A DNA stretch of 64,000 nucleotides from Vibrio pelagius (GTDB taxonomy: Bacteria > Pseudomonadota > Gammaproteobacteria > Enterobacterales > Vibrionaceae), in assembly GCF_024347575.1 (NCBI RefSeq), contig NZ_AP025504.1:62001-126000 (forward strand). The letters are read 5' to 3'. Both the position numbers and the translations under genes were made by a program. The notes below the pieces were generated by a model that worked only from the letters and a program-made list of their open reading frames with translations, was not told the DNA's origin and ran no database searches. This document shows positions 27,182 through 35,369 of the stretch, in pieces. Position 1 is the stretch's first letter. Each line of letters starts with the position of its first letter.

Positions 27182-28894
27182 ATGGATATGGAACAAAAGC
27201 AGCTGATTGATCAATTCAAGGTAATCGTGGGTGACGACAATGTGTTAACCGACGACATCAAAACCAAGTATTACCGTTCGGGCTTTCGCTCTGGTGGTGG
27301 TTCTGCACTGGCCGTTGTCTTTCCAAATACCTTGGTAGAACAGTGGAAAGTTATTAAGCAATGTGTCGAAGCTAACTGCATCATCATTATGCAGGCTGCT
27401 AAAACCGGTTTAACAGAAGGTTCTGCACCAAGCGGTAACGATTATGACCGCGATGTTGTCGTTATCAATATCACTAAAATGAAACAGATCCACCTTCTTG
27501 ATGGTGGCAAGCAAGCGGTTTGTCTGCCGGGTGCGAGTTTACACTCCCTCGAAAAAACATTAAAAACGGTTAACCGTGCACCACACTCTGTTATCGGTTC
27601 TTCTTCTTTAGGTGCGACAGTGGTTGGCGGTATCGCGAACAACTCAGGTGGGGCGTTAGTGAAGCGTGGCCCTGCCTACACTGAGCTTGCGATATTCGCT
27701 CAAGTCGATAAAGACGGCAAACTTCATTTAGTTAACCATTTAGGCATTGATGGTCTTGGCGAGACACCAGAAGAAATCTTGCAAAACGTTCAAGACGGAA
27801 ACTTCGACCCAAGTAAAGTTGTTCATGATGATCGAATGGCGTCTGACAAAGAGTATGACGAGCGCGTAAGAGACGTGACCTCTGACATTCCATCACGATT
27901 CAATGCGGATGATCGCCGACTGTTTGAAGCTAGCGGTTGTGCCGGTAAGCTTGGTGTGTTTGCAGTTCGCGTTGATAGCTACCCAGTACCAGACAAAGAG
28001 CAGGTCTTTTATCTTGGCACAAATGATCCAGCGAAACTCACTCAGCTGCGCAAAGACTTTTTGACTCAGTTTGAGAATCTGCCTGAAATGGGTGAGTACA
28101 TGCACCGTGATATTTTTAATATGGCGGAGAAGTACGGCAAAGATGTATTCCTATCCATCGACCATCTTGGTACGGACAACTTACCAAAGATGTTTGCTTT
28201 AAAAGCCAAGGTTGAAAATACGTTAGAGCGAATTCCGTTTGTTAGTAAACATCTGCCAGATACGATCTTGTACTATGCGAGTAAGTTGTTCCCGCAACAT
28301 TTACCGCAAAGGTTGCTAGATTATCGTGATAAATACGAGCACCACTTGATCTTGAAGATGAGTGATGGCGGTATTGATGAGGCTAAGAAATACCTTAAAG
28401 AGGTGTGGGCAGCAGAACCAGACCAAGATTACTTTGAGTGTACCGCGGAAGAAGGTAAGAAAGCGTACCTGAATCGTTTTGCAGCAGCAGGAGCGGCGAT
28501 TCGTTACGAAACCATCCATCGAAATGAAGTAGAGGATATTGTCGCACTCGATATTGCGTTACGACGTAACGACGAGGAGTGGTTAGAAACACTGCCACAA
28601 GAGGTGACAGATAACCTTGTGATGCCTCTCTATTACGGCCACTTTATGTGTTTTGTCTTCCACCAAGATTACATCTTCAAAAAGGGAACAGACACAAAAC
28701 GCATGAAGAGATTGATGTTAGAACACTTGAATAGCCGTGGCGCAAAATACCCAGCGGAACACAACGTAGGACACTTGTACGAAGCGGAAAACTCACTACA
28801 GAAGTTCTACCATCAGCTCGATCCAACCAATACCTTTAACCCAGGTATCGGTAAAATGGACAAGTATCGCCGCAATTGTAACTGCTGTGCCTAA
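27182..28894 (+). CDS. dld: Quinone-dependent D-lactate dehydrogenase
   Basis: The 570-residue protein matches E. coli Dld in length (571). It has an FAD-binding PCMH domain (QAAKTGLTEGSAPSG, then IGSSSLGATVVGGIANNSGGALVKRGPAYTE) and the membrane-binding cap and C-terminal region of the family. It ends in a cysteine-rich tail (CNCCA). It oxidises D-lactate to pyruvate at the inner face of the membrane and passes electrons to quinone. A tandem start (ATGGATATG) is possible, and the first ATG is kept. Confidence 0.94.
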   Translation: MDMEQKQLIDQFKVIVGDDNVLTDDIKTKYYRSGFRSGGGSALAVVFPNTLVEQWKVIKQCVEANCIIIMQAAKTGLTEGSAPSGNDYDRDVVVINITKMKQIHLLDGGKQAVCLPGASLHSLEKTLKTVNRAPHSVIGSSSLGATVVGGIANNSGGALVKRGPAYTELAIFAQVDKDGKLHLVNHLGIDGLGETPEEILQNVQDGNFDPSKVVHDDRMASDKEYDERVRDVTSDIPSRFNADDRRLFEASGCAGKLGVFAVRVDSYPVPDKEQVFYLGTNDPAKLTQLRKDFLTQFENLPEMGEYMHRDIFNMAEKYGKDVFLSIDHLGTDNLPKMFALKAKVENTLERIPFVSKHLPDTILYYASKLFPQHLPQRLLDYRDKYEHHLILKMSDGGIDEAKKYLKEVWAAEPDQDYFECTAEEGKKAYLNRFAAAGAAIRYETIHRNEVEDIVALDIALRRNDEEWLETLPQEVTDNLVMPLYYGHFMCFVFHQDYIFKKGTDTKRMKRLMLEHLNSRGAKYPAEHNVGHLYEAENSLQKFYHQLDPTNTFNPGIGKMDKYRRNCNCCA

Positions 28895-28918
28895 CGAGCT
28901 TTAACCGAAAAAATAATA

Positions 28919-28953
28919 AACAAAGCCACTTCAACGAGTGGCTTTGTTGTTTT
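28919..28953 (+). terminator. Terminator between dld and tonB (bidirectional)
   Basis: AACAAAGCCACT and AGTGGCTTTGTT form a 12-bp stem, followed by GTTTT on the plus strand and an A/T tract on the other side. It can serve both convergent genes. Confidence 0.85.
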
Positions 28954-29033
28954 ATAGCGCCTGAGTTCGAGCATTTGGGCGTTTGAGAGTTTGAGTAAGG
29001 GTTTGAAGTGCTAATACTTCAAATACAAATGAC

Positions 29034-30005
29034 TCAAAAGCTAAAGTTGATTGGAAGAGTAAGGCTTAAGCGTGTACCAGTTATGCTCGTCGGGGGTTTA
29101 ATTAATGGTTGAGCGCGGTAAACAAGATCGACAGCTTCGTTATCTAACGAAAGGGTACCCGAACTTTTAACCAACACGACGTCAATCACATTACCTTGGC
29201 GATCCATTGTAAATTTGATAACCGGCATACCTTTCCTCTTCATGCGTTTCGCTTTTCTGGGGTAACGCTTTTCTCGCTCAAGATGTGCATGAAGTGCTTG
29301 CTGCCAATTGATTTTAGCCGCTTTTCCCGCTTCAGAAAGTTGTCCAACCCGAAGCGCACTCGCTTGCTGCTGGCTATTTTCAGCCATTAAATTAGGTTGA
29401 GATTTTGCTGTTTGCACGATTTGTTGCTGGTCTTTGAGATCATCACTGATTGGACGCGGTTTCTCAATCGGAACGGGTTTCACAATCGCCTTTTGGGGAT
29501 CGGGGGTGACTTTAGGTTTCGTCTTTTTGACAACGGGAGGCTCTGAACGACTTTTAGGTGGTACAGGCGTTTTCGCAATCTGTTTTGGCTCCTCGGGTTT
29601 AGTTTTCGTCTCTTTTTCCGGCTTGGCCTCTTGGTTTATTGCTGATGAAAGCGCGTTTGCTTTCTCAACCTCAACGAACTTTGGCTGCTCTTTCACAGCT
29701 TTCGGTTTGACGATTGGTTGTATCTCCTCAACCGTTGCAGCTTGGATCATCTGCTCTTGAGCTATCTCAGGTTGATTTTCGCCTATCTCCGTATCTTCTA
29801 CTTGCATTTTTGCCATCGCAAGAGGAGCAACAATCGTAACCTTAATGGGGGCAGCTTGCGGAGGCGGAGCAAAATCGTACTCAGGTGTCCAAAGGTAATA
29901 AACAAGAGCAGATAAGTGAAGGGCAACACTCAATGCAAAACCGACGACAAACCAAGGTCGACGAGGCTTACGTGATCGAACCCTTAAGGTGGCAAAAATA
30001 CTCAT
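29034..30005 (-). CDS. tonB: TonB energy transducer
   Basis: The 323-residue protein has a basic N-terminus and one membrane helix (about 18-38, with the SxxxH-type motif SVALHLSALVYYL). A long proline/lysine/glutamate-rich periplasmic spacer follows, then the C-terminal TonB domain (YPRKAKRMKRKGMPVIKFTMDRQGNV...LIKPP). It couples the proton motive force to TonB-dependent receptors. It is the last gene of exbB-exbD-tonB, 5 bases after exbD. Its promoter is the ECF-type site upstream of exbB, which ties it to the receptor at 36881-40003. Confidence 0.93.
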   Translation of the reverse strand: MSIFATLRVRSRKPRRPWFVVGFALSVALHLSALVYYLWTPEYDFAPPPQAAPIKVTIVAPLAMAKMQVEDTEIGENQPEIAQEQMIQAATVEEIQPIVKPKAVKEQPKFVEVEKANALSSAINQEAKPEKETKTKPEEPKQIAKTPVPPKSRSEPPVVKKTKPKVTPDPQKAIVKPVPIEKPRPISDDLKDQQQIVQTAKSQPNLMAENSQQQASALRVGQLSEAGKAAKINWQQALHAHLEREKRYPRKAKRMKRKGMPVIKFTMDRQGNVIDVVLVKSSGTLSLDNEAVDLVYRAQPLIKPPTSITGTRLSLTLPINFSF

Positions 30006-30010
30006 GCTTA

Positions 30011-30433
30011 TTACCCCTGTGGCGTTTCTAAGCCAACGAGCGCAATCTGGCTGTATCCAGCGCGTACAAGTGTGTTCATGACTTTCATGAGTTCGTCATA
30101 GGTAATGCTTTTGTCAGCTCTTAGATAAATTCTCTGATTTTGGTCCTCGATAAGTAGCGGAAGATCAAATGGTAGCTGTTCTAACGTTGAAGCCTTATCC
30201 TCACCTAATGTCAGCTCTAGCCCCTTACCAACGGTAAGGAACAAAGGTTCATCAGGTAAAGGTGTGGCTTCAGCAGAAGATGAAGGTAGATCGACGGGCA
30301 CATTAACGGTAGCCAATGGTGCTGCTACCATCACAATGATGAGTAGAACGAGCATTACATCAACCAAAGGTGTCACGTTGATATCGTGGTTTTCCACCAG
30401 TTCATCGCTGTCTGAAGATGTTTGAAATCCCAT
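30011..30433 (-). CDS. exbD: ExbD, TonB complex subunit
   Basis: The 140-residue protein has a short cytoplasmic N-terminus and one membrane helix with the conserved aspartate (INVTPLVDVMLVLLIIVMV). A periplasmic domain follows (YLRADKSITYDELMKVMNTLVRAGYSQIALVG). It forms the proton-driven motor with ExbB. It starts 1 base after the exbB stop. Confidence 0.94.
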   Translation of the reverse strand: MGFQTSSDSDELVENHDINVTPLVDVMLVLLIIVMVAAPLATVNVPVDLPSSSAEATPLPDEPLFLTVGKGLELTLGEDKASTLEQLPFDLPLLIEDQNQRIYLRADKSITYDELMKVMNTLVRAGYSQIALVGLETPQG

Positions 30434-30434
30434 A

Positions 30435-31280
30435 TCACACCACCTGCTTTAATTGTGATGGCATCTCTTCGTTAGTATCGCGGTCACAATCTCGGCTAAC
30501 AAGTACCATGGTCGCAACAGACACGTCTGTTAGGAGTGCTTTGTAGTGTCCAATACGTCGAGAAAAATAGTTATACATCATCACCGCAGGAATAGCGGCA
30601 ACCAAACCGATCGCTGTTGCGAGTAATGCTTCAGCTATACCAGGGGCGACAACGACAAGCGTCGTACTTTTGGCTTTCGCGATGCCGATAAACGCATTCA
30701 TAATTCCCCAAACTGTACCAAATAGGCCGACGAATGGGCTAACTGAACCTATGGTTGCCAAAATGCCCGTCAGTGACGTCATGTCTCGGGTTAACTCCGC
30801 TTGAACTCGCTCAAGTCTTAATTGAACGCGTTCTTTAATGCCGTTATGAGTCGCAGGGCCTTGACCGGACATATAGATTTCGTGCTGTGCAGCTGTCACC
30901 ACGGAGACTTCTTGCCCTGTTTGTAGTGTAAGAGCGGATTCCGCATGCTGAAGAGTGTCTGCGGTCACTAAGGTTGCTAATAGTTGCTTAGTTCTTTTCG
31001 TAGCAAGAACGAGCTGTATCTGCTTAGTAATGAAGACTGCCCAGCTCAAAATGGAAGCGACTAATAAAGCGATCATAACCGACTTAACTACCCAATCTGC
31101 AGCATGGTACATTCCCATTGGCGAAAGATCGTGGGTGATCAATGGATTTGAAGGTGGGGCAATCTGTTGGTTTGAGACCACAGTATCGGAGATAGGTTGA
31201 ATCGACGTATCACTCAAAGAATAATGGGAAAACGTCAGCATTAAAAACACTGACGCGATACGAAAAAAAAGCGTTGTCAT
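30435..31280 (-). CDS. exbB: ExbB, TonB complex subunit with N-terminal extension
   Basis: The 281-residue protein has a MotA/TolQ/ExbB proton-channel domain. Its conserved region includes [22 protein letters not shown] and [22 protein letters not shown] signal-like hydrophobic N-terminus and about 40 extra residues precede the first channel helix, as in the longer ExbB subgroup. It drives TonB with ExbD. The ribosome site is weak. The ECF-type promoter lies about 60 bases upstream. Confidence 0.93.
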   Translation of the reverse strand: MTTLFFRIASVFLMLTFSHYSLSDTSIQPISDTVVSNQQIAPPSNPLITHDLSPMGMYHAADWVVKSVMIALLVASILSWAVFITKQIQLVLATKRTKQLLATLVTADTLQHAESALTLQTGQEVSVVTAAQHEIYMSGQGPATHNGIKERVQLRLERVQAELTRDMTSLTGILATIGSVSPFVGLFGTVWGIMNAFIGIAKAKSTTLVVVAPGIAEALLATAIGLVAAIPAVMMYNYFSRRIGHYKALLTDVSVATMVLVSRDCDRDTNEEMPSQLKQVV

Positions 31281-31342
31281 TAGGTATCACTCACTAGGGA
31301 TTGAATTAGGCTGGTGGAATAAATTTCCACGTTGTCGCTACC

Positions 31343-31372
31343 TATACCGAATGAAATTAAAAAAACCGTAAA
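31343..31372 (-). promoter_or_regulatory. ECF-type promoter of exbB-exbD-tonB
   Basis: On the minus strand TTTACGG, 16 bases, then CGGTATA. It is one of five sites in this locus with the same two blocks and the same spacing. The next gene upstream, slam, ends at 31388. Confidence 0.8.
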
Positions 31373-31387
31373 GAAATTTTAATTATT

Positions 31388-32869
31388 TTAAAAACGCCTA
31401 GTGAACTTGATAGTGATCTCATTTTGCTGGTAGGTGTAGAGCCAATCAACATTGCTTTTTATTCTTTTATGATTCCAAACCAATGAAGGGGTAACACCGA
31501 ATAACTTGATATCTTTTAGCGAAGCAGAGAGCGCGTAATTTTGCTCTTTATCTCTACGTGTTTCGCTCAGAATGCTATTGAAGCCTTGGTAGTCACGATG
31601 TCTAAACGATCCAAAAAGTGTCAGATCAACCCAAGGAATCACATCTGAATTCAAGCCAATTTTACCGCCATAAAGCTCGTAAGCATGGGCTTGTTCTTTA
31701 TTCTGTTTACCTGTCCAGTCTATGCCACCGAATAACAATAAGTCATGATTAAATTGGTACCAATAAGTAAGATACGAAGCCAGTTGCCAGTCTGTTTGAT
31801 AGCTGAGCACATTTGGGATGTAGTCTTGATAGTCGGCTTTGAACTCGAATTTAAGGGCACTGTTTTGGCTGGTTGTTCTAAGCCAGTCTAACTTGACTCC
31901 TGAGCTGAAATAAACAGAACTGTTCGCGTAACGACTTAATTCAAAAGAGGGGCCGATTGATACTTTGTTGAGGCGATCATGAAAACTGTATCCGAAGCCG
32001 ATTCGAGAAGTATGTTCATTATAATCACTGTTGTTCCCGTAGTTAGTGCCATAAGTTAGGCCTTGTAAATGAATAGCGTGGTGTCGAGACAAAGAGAAAC
32101 GTTTATTGATACTCGCCTCAAAATCGATCCCATATGCTTTTTCTTTTTTAGGCGTGACACGGTCAAAGAGACACTGACCTGTGTTGGATGTCACTAGGCA
32201 GGTATAAGATTCAGAAGAGCTGTTTAAGTTATCATTAAAAGAACCGCCAATCGCCACAGACCCGTTCCAGCTGTTGCGAGCAATAAGCGCTTGGGTAAAG
32301 CTGTCGATGGTTCGAATCACACCAGCAGCTCTCGGATTTTGTGAGGGTATTTTTGATTTGATTTGATTGAACAGATTGAGTGCATCTCGGTTTTGGTTAC
32401 TTTCAAACAAGACTCGTGCTAGCTCTAACTGCGCGGGCATAAAATTGGGTTGTAAGGCTAATGCGTCTTCGAATGCGAGTTGGGCGTGTTCCAGATCACC
32501 TTTAGCTCGCGAGATTGCGCCGTCAGCGTATTTCAGTAACAACGGGTCAGGCTGTTCAAACTGTCGATAGATTTCCAGTAATTGGCTAGCTTGAACCCAT
32601 TGACGATAACGAACAGCAAGATGAAGAGCTTTCGCGACTTGATTCACATCATTTGTGTCGATCTGGTATCCAGTTTGGGCTGGTTTTTGGGAGTTAGCTT
32701 CGCGCTGGTTCTCTTCTTCAAGTATTGCTTGTTCTTTGTTTTGAGCCGACAGGGCGTCTCGTTGTTCAATACGAAACTGCGTATCCGTGTCTTGAGACCA
32801 AGAAAGAGGTGAAGAAAAGACGCAAGACAATAGTAGGCAACGTATAAGTGAAGTGGTGTTGGAGTTCAT
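31388..32869 (-). CDS. Slam-type outer-membrane translocator (TPR + DUF560 barrel)
   Basis: From the ATG at 32869 the protein is 493 residues. It has a signal peptide (to about 25), a TPR-like periplasmic region (about 80-200, with GDLEHAQLAFEDALALQPNFMPAQLELARVLF) and a C-terminal beta barrel of about 280 residues ending in phenylalanine. This is the layout of Slam proteins, which move TbpB-like lipoproteins or hemophilin to the cell surface. An in-frame ATG at 32914 lies inside a terminator-like hairpin and is rejected. The gene follows the hemophilin-like gene and probably exports that protein. Confidence 0.82.
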   Translation of the reverse strand: MNSNTTSLIRCLLLSCVFSSPLSWSQDTDTQFRIEQRDALSAQNKEQAILEEENQREANSQKPAQTGYQIDTNDVNQVAKALHLAVRYRQWVQASQLLEIYRQFEQPDPLLLKYADGAISRAKGDLEHAQLAFEDALALQPNFMPAQLELARVLFESNQNRDALNLFNQIKSKIPSQNPRAAGVIRTIDSFTQALIARNSWNGSVAIGGSFNDNLNSSSESYTCLVTSNTGQCLFDRVTPKKEKAYGIDFEASINKRFSLSRHHAIHLQGLTYGTNYGNNSDYNEHTSRIGFGYSFHDRLNKVSIGPSFELSRYANSSVYFSSGVKLDWLRTTSQNSALKFEFKADYQDYIPNVLSYQTDWQLASYLTYWYQFNHDLLLFGGIDWTGKQNKEQAHAYELYGGKIGLNSDVIPWVDLTLFGSFRHRDYQGFNSILSETRRDKEQNYALSASLKDIKLFGVTPSLVWNHKRIKSNVDWLYTYQQNEITIKFTRRF

Positions 32870-32881
32870 GTGGTGCTCATT

Positions 32882-32908
32882 AAAAAGAAGCAGCCGAAGC
32901 TGCTTCTT
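32882..32908 (-). terminator. Attenuator-like hairpin between the hemophilin-like gene and slam
   Basis: On the minus strand AAGAAGCAGC, TTCG and GCTGCTTCTT form a perfect 10-bp stem, followed by TTT. It lies between the two genes and has the form of a Rho-independent terminator. Partial read-through would give much more substrate than translocator. Confidence 0.75.
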
Positions 32909-32923
32909 AGCCATTGAAGGTGA

Positions 32924-33652
32924 TTACTGTTTTGCACCGCCGAATGCAGTATCAAGATCAGAGTTGCCAGCAAAAGTCGCAATACCAGCAAGTGTTGCTG
33001 CATCTGCGCCAAAGAAGTGACCTTGAGAAATACCTTGAGTTGTCACACCCGCTTGGTTAGCTGTTGCCGTACCATTGAACGAAGCGCTTGCTGCATCAAT
33101 CGTGCTATCCATATTGATAGATAGAGACGCATTAGCAATGTCGCCTGTTAGTGTTTGTTGAGCGAAATCAGCAGTAAACGTACCTGAAAGTTTGTTGCTA
33201 CCGCTAAAGTGGTTAATACCAGTAATGTTATACGTCGCGCTACCTGAAGTAGGAACAGTGGTACCAGTATTGTCGCCTACATAGTAAACAGTACGGTTGT
33301 TGTAATCTTTATCTTGTCTTCCTTCATACCACTCGCCAAACCAAACGTCTTGGTTTGCCGCTTGCGCAAAGTTGTAGTGCGTTGAGCCAAAGTGTTTACT
33401 ACCAGAGGTGTAAACGCCATCTCGTTCTGCACCGTTGAAAATATTATTTGCTAGACCTTCGAAATCGACACGCTTACCTGTTGAGCTGCCAATGCCGGCC
33501 TTACCTTTTGCGTGAAACAGTGGGACGTAAACTTCAGATTCACCAACCTGGCGTAGAGAGTCGTCGCTAATCGCGCCATCAAAACCTGCTTGTACAAGTG
33601 GGCTAAGGCCAATCATTGCAGCCGCGATCCATGAAAGTTGAACTGGTTTCAT
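32924..33652 (-). CDS. Hemophilin-like secreted Slam substrate
   Basis: The 242-residue protein has a cleavable signal peptide (cleavage near VQA-G at residue 22) and no lipobox, so it is secreted rather than lipidated. The C-terminal 90 residues look like the TbpB-type beta-barrel domain. The ending GHFFGADAATLAGIATFAGNSDLDTAFGGAKQ follows the usual F-x-G-x-x-A...FGGA-K pattern of Slam substrates. Acinetobacter HphA has this layout and takes haem from haemoglobin. The ligand here is not shown. A strong AAGGAA site and its own ECF-type promoter precede the gene, with slam directly downstream. Confidence 0.72.
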   Translation of the reverse strand: MKPVQLSWIAAAMIGLSPLVQAGFDGAISDDSLRQVGESEVYVPLFHAKGKAGIGSSTGKRVDFEGLANNIFNGAERDGVYTSGSKHFGSTHYNFAQAANQDVWFGEWYEGRQDKDYNNRTVYYVGDNTGTTVPTSGSATYNITGINHFSGSNKLSGTFTADFAQQTLTGDIANASLSINMDSTIDAASASFNGTATANQAGVTTQGISQGHFFGADAATLAGIATFAGNSDLDTAFGGAKQ

Positions 33653-33741
33653 TTTGATTCCTTTTAAATTGAATATGATAAGTAAAAAAGCAAACCCAAC
33701 ATCCGGTGCGCGCGACAGATGTCGTGCTTGCTTTCAACTAT

Positions 33742-33770
33742 TACACCGTTTAAGAAAGGGAGAACCGTAA
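33742..33770 (-). promoter_or_regulatory. ECF-type promoter of the hemophilin-like gene and slam
   Basis: On the minus strand TTACGG, 16 bases, then CGGTGTA, about 90 bases before the start codon. Confidence 0.8.
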
Positions 33771-33797
33771 TAGAGAATCGAATTTTTTAATAAAATT

Positions 33798-35177
33798 TTA
33801 TCGGCTAATGAAATTGTAGTCGCCGCCGACGCGCTCTATCAGCGTAAAGTCATTTGGCCCATTTAAACTCCAGGCAAATTCGAAAAGCACTCGAGTGAGT
33901 TTGCTCTGGGTTGGGGGAGAAAGCACAGTCAGGGTTTCACGGGTACCTGCTGGAATTACATAAACATCAGACTTAGCGAGTTCACCGAAAGGGGTTCTTA
34001 TGATGGGTTGTACGATATCTTTAAGGTCAGTCAAGGAAGTCACGGTAATAGTGATGTCTTTTTCGACGGCTTCAAACGTATAGGACCCTAAAGTGTAATA
34101 CTCAGGCACTTGTCCAGTATCATTGGTTAGATCTATGCTCTTCTCGTCATCAAAAGGTAGAAGTAAAGGTTCGGTTTCATCTCTCAGAAAGACTTTTGCG
34201 TGTGGGCCATTTAACGAAGCAACGCGCACGTATGTAGGTCTGCCAGGTAAATCGGTGAACTCGCCATCACTTACTTCGACACTGACAGCAAATTGCCCGC
34301 TCACATCGGCAACAAAGCTTGTGGTTTCGGCACTAGGGTCAGCGATAGTTGCATTGCTCCCTTGCGGTTTTGACACAAAATACCAATTAAAGGTGAGGGG
34401 GTCGCCGTCCGGGTCATAACTTTCACTGGCAGTGAAAGAAACCTTCATACCTTCAATGGCCAACATGGCTTGGGTATTATTAGCAGTTGGAGGTCGGTTT
34501 TGATGGTTTTCATTAAAGGTGACGGTTGTGGTCGCCTTGGTCGATAAGAAACCATCGGTGACGGTTAATTCCACCACATAGTCACCTGCCACATCAGCGG
34601 CTAAGTCGGGGTATTTTCCCTCATATTTACTGAGGCTAGGCTGACTCCCATCTGGCTGGTCGATAATTTTCCATTGACGGTACAGTTCATCGCCGTCAGC
34701 ATCCGTGGATGTGTCAAACAGCTTAACGGATTGAGACAGGGAAGCGCTATACGTTGGGGTAAGAGAGACCACCGGTGGCGAGTTGTCTTGGTCGGGTTTA
34801 GCCACTATTTTCACTTGATTTGGGCGACTGTTGACTTGGCCATCGTTGACCACCAACGAGAGATAATACGTACCAATCTGATCCGCCACGAAAGTCGGTT
34901 TGATGGCCTCCAAGCTGGAAAGTTGTGCTTCGCTACCTGCGGGTTTTTCTGAGAATGACCATGAATAAGAGATGAGGTCGTTGTCATAATCAACACTGCG
35001 CGTGCCGTCTAAGTGGACGACTTGATTAACTTTAACTTGTTGATTGATGCCAGCGATAGCGATCGGAGTTTGATTATTCGGGTCGCTTGTCGGCGATGAA
35101 TCAGAAGCGCTTCCATTACACGCCGTAATGAAAGCAAAAGAGAGAATTATTGGAAACTTGTAAGTATAGCCATGCAT
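33798..35177 (-). CDS. PKD-repeat lipoprotein 1
   Basis: The 459-residue protein has a lipoprotein signal with Cys20 (FITAC). Three PKD-type domains follow, each about 95 residues, with repeated patterns such as DGTRSVDYDNDLISYSWSF, DADGDELYRQWKI and DPDGDPLTFNWYF, and endings like YYLSLVVNDG. A C-terminal domain of about 130 residues (PEYYTLGSYTFEAVEKDITITV) is shared with the next lipoprotein upstream. PKD domains usually mediate binding at the cell surface. It is not part of the known hemophilin systems I recall. It has its own ECF-type promoter. The ribosome site is weak. Confidence 0.75.
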   Translation of the reverse strand: MHGYTYKFPIILSFAFITACNGSASDSSPTSDPNNQTPIAIAGINQQVKVNQVVHLDGTRSVDYDNDLISYSWSFSEKPAGSEAQLSSLEAIKPTFVADQIGTYYLSLVVNDGQVNSRPNQVKIVAKPDQDNSPPVVSLTPTYSASLSQSVKLFDTSTDADGDELYRQWKIIDQPDGSQPSLSKYEGKYPDLAADVAGDYVVELTVTDGFLSTKATTTVTFNENHQNRPPTANNTQAMLAIEGMKVSFTASESYDPDGDPLTFNWYFVSKPQGSNATIADPSAETTSFVADVSGQFAVSVEVSDGEFTDLPGRPTYVRVASLNGPHAKVFLRDETEPLLLPFDDEKSIDLTNDTGQVPEYYTLGSYTFEAVEKDITITVTSLTDLKDIVQPIIRTPFGELAKSDVYVIPAGTRETLTVLSPPTQSKLTRVLFEFAWSLNGPNDFTLIERVGGDYNFISR

Positions 35178-35233
35178 TGCAATACACCGTCGAGAGTAGA
35201 ATGTTAAGTCATCGTTTTTTTGCCTTTCCTTGC

Positions 35234-35262
35234 TATACCGTTTAAGAAAGAGAAAACCGTAA
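35234..35262 (-). promoter_or_regulatory. ECF-type promoter of PKD lipoprotein 1
   Basis: On the minus strand TTACGG, 16 bases, then CGGTATA, about 57 bases before the start codon. Confidence 0.82.
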
Positions 35263-35271
35263 TCAAAAAAT

Positions 35272-35298
35272 AAAAAAAGCGCGAATGTTCGCGCTTTT
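35272..35298 (-). terminator. Terminator of PKD lipoprotein 2
   Basis: On the minus strand the stem GCGCGAA / TTCGCGC, widened by A/T pairs, is followed by seven T's. It separates the two PKD genes, so each needs its own promoter. Confidence 0.88.
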
Positions 35299-35369
35299 CG
35301 TAGTTTTAGTTTGGAAGATACGGTTTTTAGCTTGGAAAGGTTGTGCTCTTGGTTTGGAAAATAGTGAAC

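Noticed and set aside
29434..29760. 108-codon plus-strand frame inside tonB
   Set aside because: It is the complement of the proline/lysine-rich TonB spacer, whose low complexity keeps other frames open.
32870..32914. Longer slam start at 32914
   Set aside because: The extra 15 codons are the terminator-like hairpin, and they would block the signal peptide that begins at 32869.
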